A stretch of DNA of 11,301 nucleotides from Podila epigama (Eukaryota > Mortierellomycota > Mortierellomycetes > Mortierellales > Mortierellaceae). The DNA is taken from contig JAAAVE010000469.1 in NCBI GenBank assembly GCA_015679605.1, positions 7,251-18,551 of the forward strand, read 5' to 3'. Below the pieces are notes generated by a model that was given only the letters and a program-made list of their open reading frames with translations, was not told where the DNA came from and did no database searches. The translations under genes were made by a program, and so were the position numbers. Positions within the stretch are counted from its first letter, which is position 1. Each line of letters starts with the position of its first letter. Positions 1-8,851 of the stretch are shown piece after piece.

Positions 1-27
1 GACAAGACGGCCTCCGCCGCCACCTAG
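1..27 (+). CDS. Possible 3' end of an upstream plus-strand gene (partial)
   Basis: Frame 1 reads D-K-T-A-S-A-A-T followed by TAG at 25-27. The eight codons are GC-rich at the third position (GAC, AAG, ACG, GCC, TCC, GCC, GCC, ACC), like the coding sequence elsewhere in the window and unlike the AT-rich sequence that follows. That is the only support. The piece is too short to name a product, and chance cannot be excluded. If real, it is the C-terminal tail of a gene lying mostly outside the window. Confidence 0.3.
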   Translation, partial: DKTASAAT

Positions 28-1913
28 CTGTCAGGGACAGCTGTTCCGAGAACGGATGGCTGGCCACTTGAAATGAGGCCCCCGTCTCTCTCTATTGAAC
101 ATCTCGACTCTAGTGTCGACCCATTAAGCGACAATCTTTTGCCCATCTTCAGCAATTGCTCTTGTCCTTTTCCCTTTTTTTCTTAACCGATCCTCACGTT
201 CAACATCTGAACTTGCATGGACAACACACTAAGGAAACCTTCAACAGGACATTCCGACCCTTGAAAAAGCAAACCAACCCCTTATCCAGTATTTTAATCC
301 CAGCAATGACGTTCGACCAGTTTCTTAACCCAATTTGCCACCGTTCTTGTTTTCGACCGTGTCACTTACTCGACAAACAATTACCAAACAACAAATGGAA
401 TTTGGACTGGTCGCTTCTCATTTAGTGAAGCTCGGGAAGTTCATTTTAATGTTCTTAATACTTTCCCCCCCCTTTTTATGATGGTGCCTTTGCATCGAGC
501 GCACGGAAAGAAATTTGGCAACTGTGAGGACCGATATATGTCTTTGAACATTTGTGAACACATTATGTTTCTTGCGCTCACGTTGTTCATTTCTCTTATC
601 GGTTTTTGCTTTTGACTTTTTTTTCTTTTCCAGTTCTGTATTTGCCCATTTTACTTTTGTCTTTTTCACAATCTTTGTTTATTCTTTTTATTCTTCTATC
701 TTTTTTTCTTTTCTTATTGTTTATACTCTTGACTTGTTCTTTTCCACTCTTGTTCACTTGCCAAATTGTGCTTGTATTACAAGCACAGGAGCAATGGGTG
801 CTTTTTGCGATGTCTGTTTTAACCGTCATCAACAAAAGAACAAGGCCGCTTCAACATGCCGCAAACTTCAACGCTTCTGGACGAGTAGCGTTCGGAATGT
901 CCTTGGAGTTTTCAATTGAGCAAACACCTTTATTTATTTATTTTTTTTATTCTCTTCTCTTTTTTCTTTCTTTCTCTTATTCTCTTTTTTGTTTTGGTTA
1001 CTTTATTGTTCATTTCTTTGTTTTTATTATTATTTTTTTTGTTGTTGTAGAACGTTTAGCCAACATTTGTTTTTAATTAGTCTTGTCTCCATGTTGAGTC
1101 TTCCTTCCTGTTTTTGGTATACATCCTTCTTTGCCCCCACATTATTCTGCGACTACTCTTGATATTTGGCAAGTCTCGAGTGTGCGCGCAGATATTTTAT
1201 TGTAGCAAAAGAAGGCTAATGTAATAAAAAATTGGTACTTTTGAAAGGCAAATGTTGAAAGCTTAATTTTTTCTTGTCAAAAGACCCTCGAGGGAACTAG
1301 TTTAATCACTACATTTCTACACGGCACAGAGTGTTTTCCCCTGACATCATTGTAAATATGACAAGAACCATGGATAACCCTGGAACACATGCTATGGTAG
1401 ACCTGCCTCATAGCTCCATGTGGTCTTTCCCGCGCGAAGGTTGTCTTTAACCGCAGCCCTTTGACGAGATGAATATTAATCCCCCACTCTTCTCCAAAAG
1501 GTGGAGGCGTCTTTGTCCCAGACAGCTTTCCAGCACCAGCCTGTCTGCATTCCTCTGGCATTTCTGTCTTCTCTTTCGTCACCTTGTTGGAAGGGCAAAT
1601 GCAGAAAGCTATTTAATTTTTGTCCGTTTTGTCCTCACTTCGTATCTCATGTCATGAAAAGGTTGAAAAGGTGCCCCATTGAGTATATTGTGCCCCGAGG
1701 CTCGATGGATGTGCAAGAAATATGGGGCGCAGCCAGAAGCAGAAATGTTACTTGATGTCTTCTACACTTCTTGCATTCCTTTCATTTCATCTACTCCTTT
1801 TACTTCTTTCACTTGCTCTTCCTCCTCCTCCTCCTCCTCCTCCACCACCACCACCACCACCACATCTCCCGCAACGGACCGCTGTCATTTCAGAATAACA
1901 CAACATCGAAAAC
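28..1913. other. Gene-free interval upstream of the F-box gene
   Basis: No coding region could be supported in about 1.9 kb. Open frames here are short, low in complexity and lack family signatures. From about 590 to 1075 the plus strand is strongly T-rich, interrupted at about 781-918 by a stretch of normal composition. An AATAAA at 1223-1228 could serve as a polyadenylation signal for a plus-strand transcript. A perfect 10-bp palindrome, CCCTCGAGGG, lies at 1285-1294. The last part, 1770-1860, becomes CT-rich and probably forms the promoter and leader of the F-box gene. Confidence 0.5.
1819..1863. repeat. Compound trinucleotide microsatellite (TCC)n-(ACC)n
   Basis: About eight TCC units run directly into about seven ACC/CAC units, ending about 50 bp upstream of the F-box start codon. 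The tract is pyrimidine-rich on the plus strand and probably lies in the 5' leader or core promoter, where fungal genes often carry CT-rich stretches. Repeat number is likely to vary between strains. Confidence 0.85.
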
Positions 1914-3368
1914 ATGAGGCCTGAAAAACAATCGTCCCCGCCCGCACTCGAGCTGCCAGAGATTAGGGCATACATCGGTTCATTTCTGTCGGTCCGTGAT
2001 AAAGTGGTGTGCACTCAAGTTTCCAGATCCTGGTATGCGTCCTTTGCAGCTAGCCTGTGGAGGACTATCGCATTTGATTCATGGGCACCGAGCAACATCC
2101 GCATGGCGAACATTCGCAAATACGCCCATTTGATTCGCGTCTTGTCTTACAATGGCTACTTTTCGTGCGAGCAGTTCTCCCTTGGCAAGACCTGCAAGTT
2201 TCTTGAGTCATTCTCGCTCTCAGGCACAATCCCCACAACGGACCAATCCTATTTTGTGCGATGCAGCAGGCTTCTAAATCAAAATGTGCGCTCACTCAAG
2301 TCGCTTCGCTTGCTTCGCCTTGGTCATTCGCGTACGAGCTGGGATGGCTCTCTTTGGGAAACAATAGGCCAACTCAGAAACCTTTCCTCCCTCACAATTC
2401 AAGCAACCAGGCTTACCCATGTCAGATTCGAGATCCTGTGGAAGCTCGCACCACAACTCGAGCAGCTCGAACTGACAGACGTGGACCTACCCTTTGAAAG
2501 TGTTCTTCCACAAAATTTGTTTCCACGAATGAGGCACCTCAGTCTCAACAATTTGCGACATGCATCTTCTGATTTGGAGCGATGGATCATTCCATCGGTA
2601 AACCTGAGATATCTGCGATGGCACCTGCACGAAAGGGCCACTTTCCCAATGGAAGCGTTTAAACTATTCCTCGATTCAGCTCCATTGGCTGAGCTTGAAT
2701 CCATCGACATCGGTGGTCCACAGGGAACTGAATTGAGGGATGGTGGTGTCCTTACAAAGCTCCTAACCATGACTCGGAGGCCGTTACAGGTTGTCTGCTT
2801 TCCAAAGGCTGAGATTGCACTTGAGACTATATTTGTCCTCAAGTATCATTTTGCACACCTGCATGAGATTGACATCCGTTTTTGCCGGCGGGTCCCCAGC
2901 ACCACGGTTCGTGACATCCTCACGTTCTGTCCGAAGCTCCAAAAATTGGCAGCATTTTCTTTGCACGCGCGTGATATCATTAAAAGCCTGCCATGGGTCT
3001 GCCACAGAATGCGCGAATTGGCCATATCAATCAATCTGCTCGTCGTGGCCGACATCCCTGAAGCCATTGACAAGAAGCAACAAAGATACATCTATCAACG
3101 CATCTCGCAACTTACAGAACTAAGGTCGCTCGACCTGGGTTTGCCAGTAGATGTATCGACCAATCAGGAAGGGTTTGGTGCCGCCAATATCGGAGAGATT
3201 ACCGTCGGCTTTCCTCACCGCGAAATGAGACCCAGCGTTGAGTACGGGCTGGAACACCTGGGTTCGCTCTCCAAGCTGCAAAATCTACGCCTTCCATGCT
3301 ATCGTGCCGCCCGCGGAGTCGATATTGATTTTGTTCAATGGGCCTTGCCAAATGCAAAGATATTCTGA
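1914..3368 (+). CDS. F-box / leucine-rich repeat protein (intronless)
   Basis: A single 484-residue frame. An F-box spans about residues 12-52: it begins LELPEIRAYI, has the conserved SVRDKVVCTQVSRSW core, and ends in a SLWRTI segment. Irregular leucine-rich repeats follow from about 93 to 460, for example LKSLRLLRLG (128-137), LEQLELTDVDL (182-192), MRHLSLNNL (206-214), LRSLDLGL (403-410) and LQNLRLP (455-461). F-box proteins dock to Skp1 in SCF ubiquitin ligases, and the repeats select the substrate; that role is inferred from the family. The start is the first in-frame ATG, with A at -3 (AAC ATG). No transmembrane segment or signal peptide is seen. The length and diffuse repeats match the large, fast-diverging F-box/LRR families of early-diverging fungi, so a one-to-one orthologue is unlikely and the substrate is unknown. 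The gene converges on the MscS gene. Confidence 0.85.
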   Translation: MRPEKQSSPPALELPEIRAYIGSFLSVRDKVVCTQVSRSWYASFAASLWRTIAFDSWAPSNIRMANIRKYAHLIRVLSYNGYFSCEQFSLGKTCKFLESFSLSGTIPTTDQSYFVRCSRLLNQNVRSLKSLRLLRLGHSRTSWDGSLWETIGQLRNLSSLTIQATRLTHVRFEILWKLAPQLEQLELTDVDLPFESVLPQNLFPRMRHLSLNNLRHASSDLERWIIPSVNLRYLRWHLHERATFPMEAFKLFLDSAPLAELESIDIGGPQGTELRDGGVLTKLLTMTRRPLQVVCFPKAEIALETIFVLKYHFAHLHEIDIRFCRRVPSTTVRDILTFCPKLQKLAAFSLHARDIIKSLPWVCHRMRELAISINLLVVADIPEAIDKKQQRYIYQRISQLTELRSLDLGLPVDVSTNQEGFGAANIGEITVGFPHREMRPSVEYGLEHLGSLSKLQNLRLPCYRAARGVDIDFVQWALPNAKIF

Positions 3369-3411
3369 CAAAGGTAGCTGAGTAAAATATAATTGTATTA
3401 TGCGTTCCAGT

Positions 3412-6400
3412 TCAACTATTCCGAGGGCCGATGTCGTCTTCAGGCCGTCTGTCAACATTCCTGCGGCAGAGACGTTCCATATCAGATGGCATATGGTATT
3501 GTGAGGTGGAGAAAGACGTGAACGTGTCTTCATTTGCGTCTTGATGATTCTCAGCCAAACCTGGGGCGGTCGATCGCATCGGCATAGCTGATTGCGTCGA
3601 TGCAGAGGGGAGACGAACGCTGGACTCAAATGCAAGGCTCTCAGCGGCTGCCTTGTCGCAGTTGAGAAGCTCGATGCGCTTTGGAAGTCCATAGTACTTG
3701 ATCCCAAGATCATCAATCGCGTCCCTTAGAGCGTAGTGGAACTGTTGCAACATGGTATTAGAAAACACTGTTAATGCCAGATACATTGAAAGCCGTTAAA
3801 GTAATTGCCAATTAAAAGTTCATTACTTTTTACTTCTACACACACCTTTGTCCGTCGCGCCCATCGGCGGCCAGTATCTTGCCAGTTCCCCTTGTGTTCG
3901 ATAACCATGCTAATCTTGAGCTTGATGTCGATCTCCTGAATTTGAATTTCCATGTCTGGGCCGAATTCTTTTGGCTCCTTTGCCAAAAATTCGCGCATCC
4001 TGCTCCGAAGCTCCAAGATCTTGGCCTGCGGTGTGTAAACGTCGACATGTACCACTGTTCGTTCAATGGAGAAAAACGTGGTCAGAAAAAAATGTCAAGC
4101 CTGAAGGCTTCGAAAATAAGGCGAGATTTTTCAGTCATTGTCTTACCAATCCTTTCGGACATATTCGGCGATCTTCGCACATTGTGGATCGGTTTTTGAC
4201 TAAGAATGTTATTGGGATAGTACATTCGGCGGCCATCCCAAGTTACAAACATGGTGCTGTTCAGTCCAACCTCCCGTACGAACATGAATGTACCATCAAT
4301 ATCACATAAATCTCCCGAGTCGTACGGATGCTTGAATGAGGACAGAAATTGAAGAGAGAATAAATACCAAAATTGAAAACACACATTTTTGAGTGATCGT
4401 TGAGTTTTTGCAGACAGTGGAGGTTGCTTACCGTGATGAACAAAAACACGATGTTTTCAAATAGCGTTCTGAGTGAGTTTCCAAAGACGAAGCTTAGAGC
4501 GACCAGGAATGACCCAATGGACAACATGTTCTGGACCACACTCGTGCCAAAGATGGACAGAATGATTAGCAACCACACCACCGCCACAATTGTCAAAAAG
4601 ATAATATCCAACTTGCCCACAGCCTGCGATAAGTCACGCAAAGAAGTATATAGGTCCTTTCGTTCCTTGTATACGTAAAATATTTTTTCTTTCATCTCTT
4701 GCTTCGAAATGTCGCCATTGCCGTCTTTGTCAAAGAGGTTGAATGCCTTCTGGGCCTCCTCCTCTGTATCGAAATATGGGTAAAAGTCCTGAACGACGAG
4801 CTGGTCCCCATTGCCTTGTAAATTATAGAACAGAGTTCGTGCAAGCCTTTTGGCGTTCTCTGTCGAGTTAATGTCCTTGGACGGCATGCCTTCCACGTTT
4901 CGCATAACACGGAGTCGCTTATTTAATCCCTTAATGATATCGTTTCTATCCCGCAGCTCTTTGAGATACGACGTTGTCATGGACTGCGTGCTGCCGCGGC
5001 GACTCTTGGCATCCTTGAGAGAATCTCCTGGTGAAAGACGAGAATCAACGATGCCTCGATGACTGGTATTCATCTCCGAGTGTTCTGCGAGCGTTTGTTG
5101 GCTAATGCTGCACGGGCTGGTGTTCTTGGCCGTGACAACATTGTCCCAGCTGTTGGATCGGGACGGGGCTGTGGAGTGAATATCGGTAGCTGATGTGCTG
5201 ACATGGTCCGCACAATCCGAAGTGTGGGCTACACGAGTCCCATTACCAGCATTGCCACGCATCCTTTTCACGTTCTTTCGCGAAGTCCCGAGCTGGTCCA
5301 ACACAGAGAGGGCGTATTTGTTTTCAGTGATGCGGTCTGCGTAAGCTGTCTGGTGAAAATTCTTGGAAATGATTTGGAGAAGCACCTTTTCAACAAAGAT
5401 GAGTGCAGCTCCAGCCACAATGGCGCCCAGAACATTGAGGACCGTTGGATACCAGCTTTGGTTGCGTACACGTGGATACACAAAAATGCAAAGAAAGGCA
5501 AAGGAACCAAGAGCCCAACAGGTGCTGATCACCCACTTGATGTACTTCTTGGTTGCGACAAATATGAGCATGCGTGACTTTACAGACTCGAGCTTTGAGC
5601 TGGTAAACCATGATCCGAACTGAACAACTACGGCCGGGACAATATCGATCCCCCAGTTGGTCAAGCAAATGATGCAGGCCATGAATGACATCCAAACGAA
5701 AAAGAGTATGATGGTGTCCTTGCGCGCCCGCCTTAGTTCGTTTCTGTACTCAACTTCAGGATCAGGGTGCCACTTCTCCTCGATCGTCATGTAGTGCTCA
5801 GTCAGTATCGCCGGAATAGCTAAGGTAAAACCAAAAAATAGCATAAGCAGTACCATGCGTATGCAAAGTGGAATTTGTTTCCAGGGCGACTTTGGCTTGT
5901 CCCGCTGGCGATGTTCGCCTTTCTCGTCAATGTCCACGTCCCCGTTCCAATCAAAGCTGGATTCTTCCACAATCGTGGTATTCCTCGGCATATTCAAGCT
6001 ATCTACGAAACCATCATGGTCGCACATGCGCTCAAAGTCGACCATAGTCGCTGTCGGGACCCCCAGCATTCCCGTGCCATGGCCAAGTCCATTCGTACTT
6101 GTGGGATTGAGCGCCGTTCGTGCTTGGGAACGAAGCTCGAAGCCTCCATGTTCTTGATCGTAAGCTGAAAGAGGGCTAATCGATGTCGCGTTGACACCTA
6201 GATTCGTGTTAGGTGGATAGGGTTGCTGATCTTGAGAAGACACTCTCCTTGCTGGAACCAATCACGAAAGAGACACGATCATTAATTCATTCATTTATGT
6301 TCAAAATAAGAAATATCAAATTAAAAGACTGATAAGTTTGACAAATACTTCATGTCAAAGCTAAGGTGCGTTGGTTACCTTGTGTCTGGAACGAACTAAC

Positions 6401-6490
6401 ATCTGCTCCGTTTCTTTCAGGCTTCTCACTAAGAGCATCGGTTTTATCGGTTGCTCCACTTCTCCGCTCTTGGTCAAAGTATTGACTCAT
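3412..6490 (-). CDS. MscS-family mechanosensitive ion channel with EF-hand (five exons)
   Basis: Exons on the minus strand: 6490-6379, 6251-4432, 4330-4147, 4054-3846 and 3741-3412. They join in frame to 884 residues, with GT-AG introns of 127, 101, 92 and 104 bp. Four hydrophobic segments lie at about 169-187, 218-239, 275-296 and 306-326. Then come a Ser/Thr-rich linker (about 360-470), an EF-hand loop DKDGNGDISKQE (545-556), and two more membrane segments (586-605, 616-642). The last is the MscS pore helix, with SFVFGNSLRTLFENIVFLF, followed by HPYDSGDLCDIDG (645-657) of the beta domain. Exon 5 begins FHYALRDAIDDLGI and ends in a Ser-rich tail. The layout matches fungal Msy1/Msy2-type channels, which sit in internal membranes and shape calcium release during hypo-osmotic shock; that role is carried over from the family. 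The start at 6490 is the only ATG in exon 1's open frame. Family and pore are very sure; the exact N-terminus is less so. Confidence 0.92.
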
Positions 6491-6634
6491 ACGCAGGTAC
6501 TTCAATATCCTACTTTTGTATGTTGTAAATGAATCAGATTGGCAGTAACAAGAGTGCTCATGTGTCTCGTGATTTGCTTCTTGCCCCTTGTCCACTATTG
6601 ATATGCGGGGTTAAGGAGTTGTTGATGATAGGGC

Positions 6635-6658
6635 TTTAAACGGTAATAGACGTTTAAA
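6635..6658. repeat. 8-bp perfect inverted repeat upstream of the MscS gene
   Basis: TTTAAACG at 6635-6642 and its exact reverse complement CGTTTAAA at 6651-6658 are separated by 8 nt. The element lies 145-168 bp upstream of the MscS start codon. Arm length and spacing are suitable for a dimeric regulator, but no known factor is matched with confidence. Confidence 0.6.
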
Positions 6659-7078
6659 TGAGGAAGTCCAGCACCGGTCGAGTGATGCCGAAATAATGGA
6701 AGCATCAAATTATTATCTGGTATTTAAGGTCGAGAAAAAAAGCATGGTTTCGTGTCTGTTGGTATCAAAAGGAACACGCAGAAACCACAATGGCATGACT
6801 GTTTCATCAAATGGAGATCTCGCGGTTGAGCTGAAACAACCTTTGAGTGCCAACACGCCCATGCCAACGAGCATTTTCACAAACGTACAGTTTGGAATCC
6901 ATACACTGACTAAAGGAGTATTTGTCATCTTCGGATGTGGCCCGCACACACTTGCAACGGTTCTCTCGATACCCTCACATCGGTTGTCACAGAGTTGATT
7001 ATCCGAAAGCTACTTGCGTCCGTATGATTGTTTTCGAGAGTTGTTGTCACATGTCGAGAGGGACCACCTTGGAACAAG

Positions 7079-7106
7079 AATCATCAAGCAGCAATCATCA
7101 AGCGGC
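7079..7106. repeat. 14-bp tandem duplication, one mismatch
   Basis: AATCATCAAGCAGC (7079-7092) is followed immediately by AATCATCAAGCGGC (7093-7106). The second copy runs into the left arm of the hairpin at 7100-7120. The single difference (A to G) creates the CGG triplet of that hairpin. Confidence 0.8.
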
Positions 7107-7120
7107 TGGAGTGGCCGCTT
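7100..7120. promoter_or_regulatory. 7-bp hairpin containing CGG-N9-CCG
   Basis: AAGCGGC (7100-7106) and GCCGCTT (7114-7120) are perfect inverted arms around a 7-nt loop. Inverted CGG triplets with fixed spacing are the usual target of Zn(II)2Cys6 zinc-cluster regulators in fungi, so a binding site is plausible. That is inference from the pattern only, since such motifs also occur by chance. Confidence 0.4.
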
Positions 7121-7228
7121 CCCTCTAATCCTTTGGCCAAGGGGTGAAGGCGAAGAAAAGACCTGGCCCTGGTTAGGATAAGATGATGCAATAGAGAGAA
7201 CCAACCAGAATGTATGGGGAGCATCGTT

Positions 7229-7265
7229 TGCACCATCGCCTCTATAAAGTTTATAGAGTGGTGCA
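7229..7265. promoter_or_regulatory. Interrupted palindrome with mirrored TATA box
   Basis: The core CTCTATAAA-G-TTTATAGAG (7240-7258) is a perfect 9-bp inverted repeat around one base. It presents TATAAA on the plus strand (7243-7248) and on the minus strand (7255-7250). The outer arms TGCACC (7229-7234) and GGTGCA (7260-7265) also pair, giving 15 paired positions with a 5-nt/1-nt asymmetric interruption. It lies about 740 bp from the MscS start and 430 bp from the mL57 start, so it could serve either gene, neither, or an unannotated transcript. Confidence 0.6.
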
Positions 7266-7695
7266 TGGGATTCTCTTCCACGCGCGGTATCCTGAATATA
7301 TTAAAAGTTTTGTGATGAAAAAAAATAAATCATGCGCTATCACAGGGATAGCAAATGCAAGTCCATTTTTCCCAATTTTTGCACCAAGCCCGATTGGAGG
7401 CATAGAAGCCTCGTGTGCTGCACCAACTTGGATTAGGCAGGTGGCGATGTGTGGGTCAAAGAGCGCACAGGGCAATAGAATGATCAAAGTAAGTTATCAC
7501 AGCTTTGATTTTCACTTTGGCTTGCGTGTTTGTGTATCTATTCCGTGTCACTTGTAAGCCACCAAAATTCTCGTGGTAAAGGGAAAAAAAACGATTTGAA
7601 TACAAGCCATTGTTTACCGTTCTTGCCATAACCCCGGAGAGTGACAACCACACCTTTTGACTGACACGCAAACTGTCATCACACATTCACACATC

Positions 7696-8738
7696 ATGCT
7701 TCAGAGAGTCGCTGCTATCAAGCCTATTCGCCTGGCTAACAACGTTAGACAATGTAAGGAAGGAGGATTTGTACTCATTTATGACATTACATTTCAAAAT
7801 GTTGATCACCCAATTTCGAAATAAATCCTTCTTGTTTGCTTGCTGAACAACCTGATCTCACATGGATGCTCCAATGTTGAGTAAGGCCAAAGAACTACAA
7901 GGATTACAAGGATTACAAGGATGAATAACTCAGCTAACACAAATTCCCTTCATCCTTTCTTCTGCCTTGCTCTGGAAACAAACAAACAAACAACAAAAAA
8001 AAAAAAAAACGCCGTTCATTTTCTCTCTTTTGCACCCTCACGAACAATTTCTTGAAGGCCTCAACTATGAATCCCGGGCATTTTATTCCAACACTCAGGA
8101 CGACTCGACAAAAGTGAACGACGTTTACAAGAAGCTCGGCGTTGATTTATCAGACCCGCTGTTGAAGATCCAAGCCGTAACTCACAAGTCATTTGCACAC
8201 GGAAGCCTGCCAACAAACGAGAAGCTTGGTTACTTGGGTAAGGCGGCTGAGATACGACAACAAGTCAAAATGTGGATCTGCAAGATCAATTGGTTGTTCT
8301 TCGTTACTCACCCGGATTCTGATTTCTCTGATAGGGCGCACATACCTGGAGATGCATATTACGGAGCAAAAGTGGGATAAAGTAAAATCAAACAAAGTCC
8401 TCAAGGCATCGGTATCACATGTCCTTCAGTCGGAAAAGCTCGCAAAGATTGCCCGGGACAACGGAGTGGATGAGATTCTACGCTGGAAGTCACCATCGGT
8501 ATGGATTGTCTCCCCAATATTATCTCGTTGTTTCAATGGCCTCTTGCTAAATATTTGCTACCGTCAATGACGCTAATTGTGCCGTTTTCATTGCATTCTA
8601 TAGTCAGCACCAGGTTCAAAAGTGGGCGAAGACACCGTGTTGGCACATACCATGGAGGCAATCGTGGGCGCAGTTTATCACGATAAGGGTTCCAAGGCAG
8701 CAAGGGAGTTTGTCACCAAGCATATTTATACATACTAA
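7696..8738 (+). CDS. Mitochondrial large-subunit ribosomal protein mL57 (RNase III-like fold; four exons)
   Basis: Exons 7696-7753, 8058-8237, 8335-8498 and 8604-8738 join in frame to 178 residues, with introns of 304, 97 and 105 bp. The first about 30 residues are basic with no acid before Glu24 (MLQRVAAIKPIRLANNVRQ), as in a mitochondrial presequence; the RAFYS stretch is a plausible cleavage region. The body is one RNase III-type domain: LSDPLLKIQAVTHKSFAHG (50-68), NEKLGYLGRTYLE (73-85) and LAHTMEAIVGAVYHDKG (147-163). Active enzymes have a catalytic Glu and Asp in NERLEFLGD and an Asp in LADxxEA. Here these are Gly77, Arg81 and His149, and only Glu152 remains, so catalysis is unlikely. 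Yeast Mrpl15 (mL57) is such a structural relic in the mitoribosome. mL44 is less likely, because no double-stranded RNA-binding domain follows. The protein is shorter than yeast mL57. The gene is divergent from the MscS gene. Confidence 0.85.
7897..7922 (+). repeat. Short tandem repeat inside mL57 intron 1
   Basis: The 9-bp unit ACAAGGATT occurs nearly three times in a row. It lies in the unusually long first intron of the mL57 gene and has no evident function. Confidence 0.8.
7977..8009 (+). repeat. CAAA repeats and A15 tract in mL57 intron 1
   Basis: Several AAAC units lead into a run of 15 A at 7995-8009, ending 48 nt before the intron's acceptor. An A tract in this position is unusual, because this part of an intron is normally pyrimidine-rich. 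It may be slippage expansion or an A-tailed insertion remnant. Confidence 0.8.
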
Positions 8739-8825
8739 GCATGAACGTATTTTTCTAAAGACACAATCGTCCAATGTATCCATGGAGCAATTTGATTCGA
8801 CTGTGACTTGTACTTGAATAGACGG

Positions 8826-8851
8826 TAGGGTTTACGAATCGAGTAACCCTA
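8826..8851. other. Hairpin-forming inverted repeat downstream of mL57
   Basis: TAGGGTTTAC (8826-8835) and GTAACCCTA (8843-8851) pair over nine positions with one bulged T, around a 7-nt loop. It starts 88 bp after the mL57 stop codon and may fall in its 3' untranslated region. A second small inverted repeat, CTATCAT-AA-ATGATAG, is at 8904-8919. Confidence 0.45.

Larger units (their letters stand above)
6491..7695. promoter_or_regulatory. Divergent intergenic region between MscS and mL57 genes
   Basis: These 1.2 kb must contain the 5' ends and promoters of both the MscS gene (minus) and the mL57 gene (plus). No open frame inside shows a family signature. The two ATG-initiated candidates (6696-6998 plus, and from about 7314 to 7557 plus) have no recognisable domain or coding-like composition. 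What stands out is a cluster of symmetric or duplicated elements, listed separately. Assigning the region as a promoter follows from gene orientation; no transcription start is visible. Confidence 0.6.

Noticed and set aside
1277-1582. Minus-strand 101-residue open frame
   Set aside because: No recognisable motif and no partner exons with good splice sites; likely chance.
2399-2842. Long open frame on the minus strand inside the F-box gene
   Set aside because: It lies wholly opposite a well-supported coding region and has no domain; it is a shadow of F-box codon usage.
6350-6595. Extension of MscS exon 1 upstream of the ATG at 6490
   Set aside because: The extended frame has no ATG before 6490; it would need a non-ATG start, which is unlikely in a fungus.
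6696-6998. Plus-strand 100-residue open frame from an ATG in the divergent intergenic region
   Set aside because: No domain, no signal peptide and no coding bias; an open frame on the opposite strand of similar length suggests a region that simply lacks stops.
7210-7557. Plus-strand 115-residue open frame following the mirrored TATA palindrome
   Set aside because: Tempting because of the TATA box, but composition and sequence show no family, and the minus strand is equally open.
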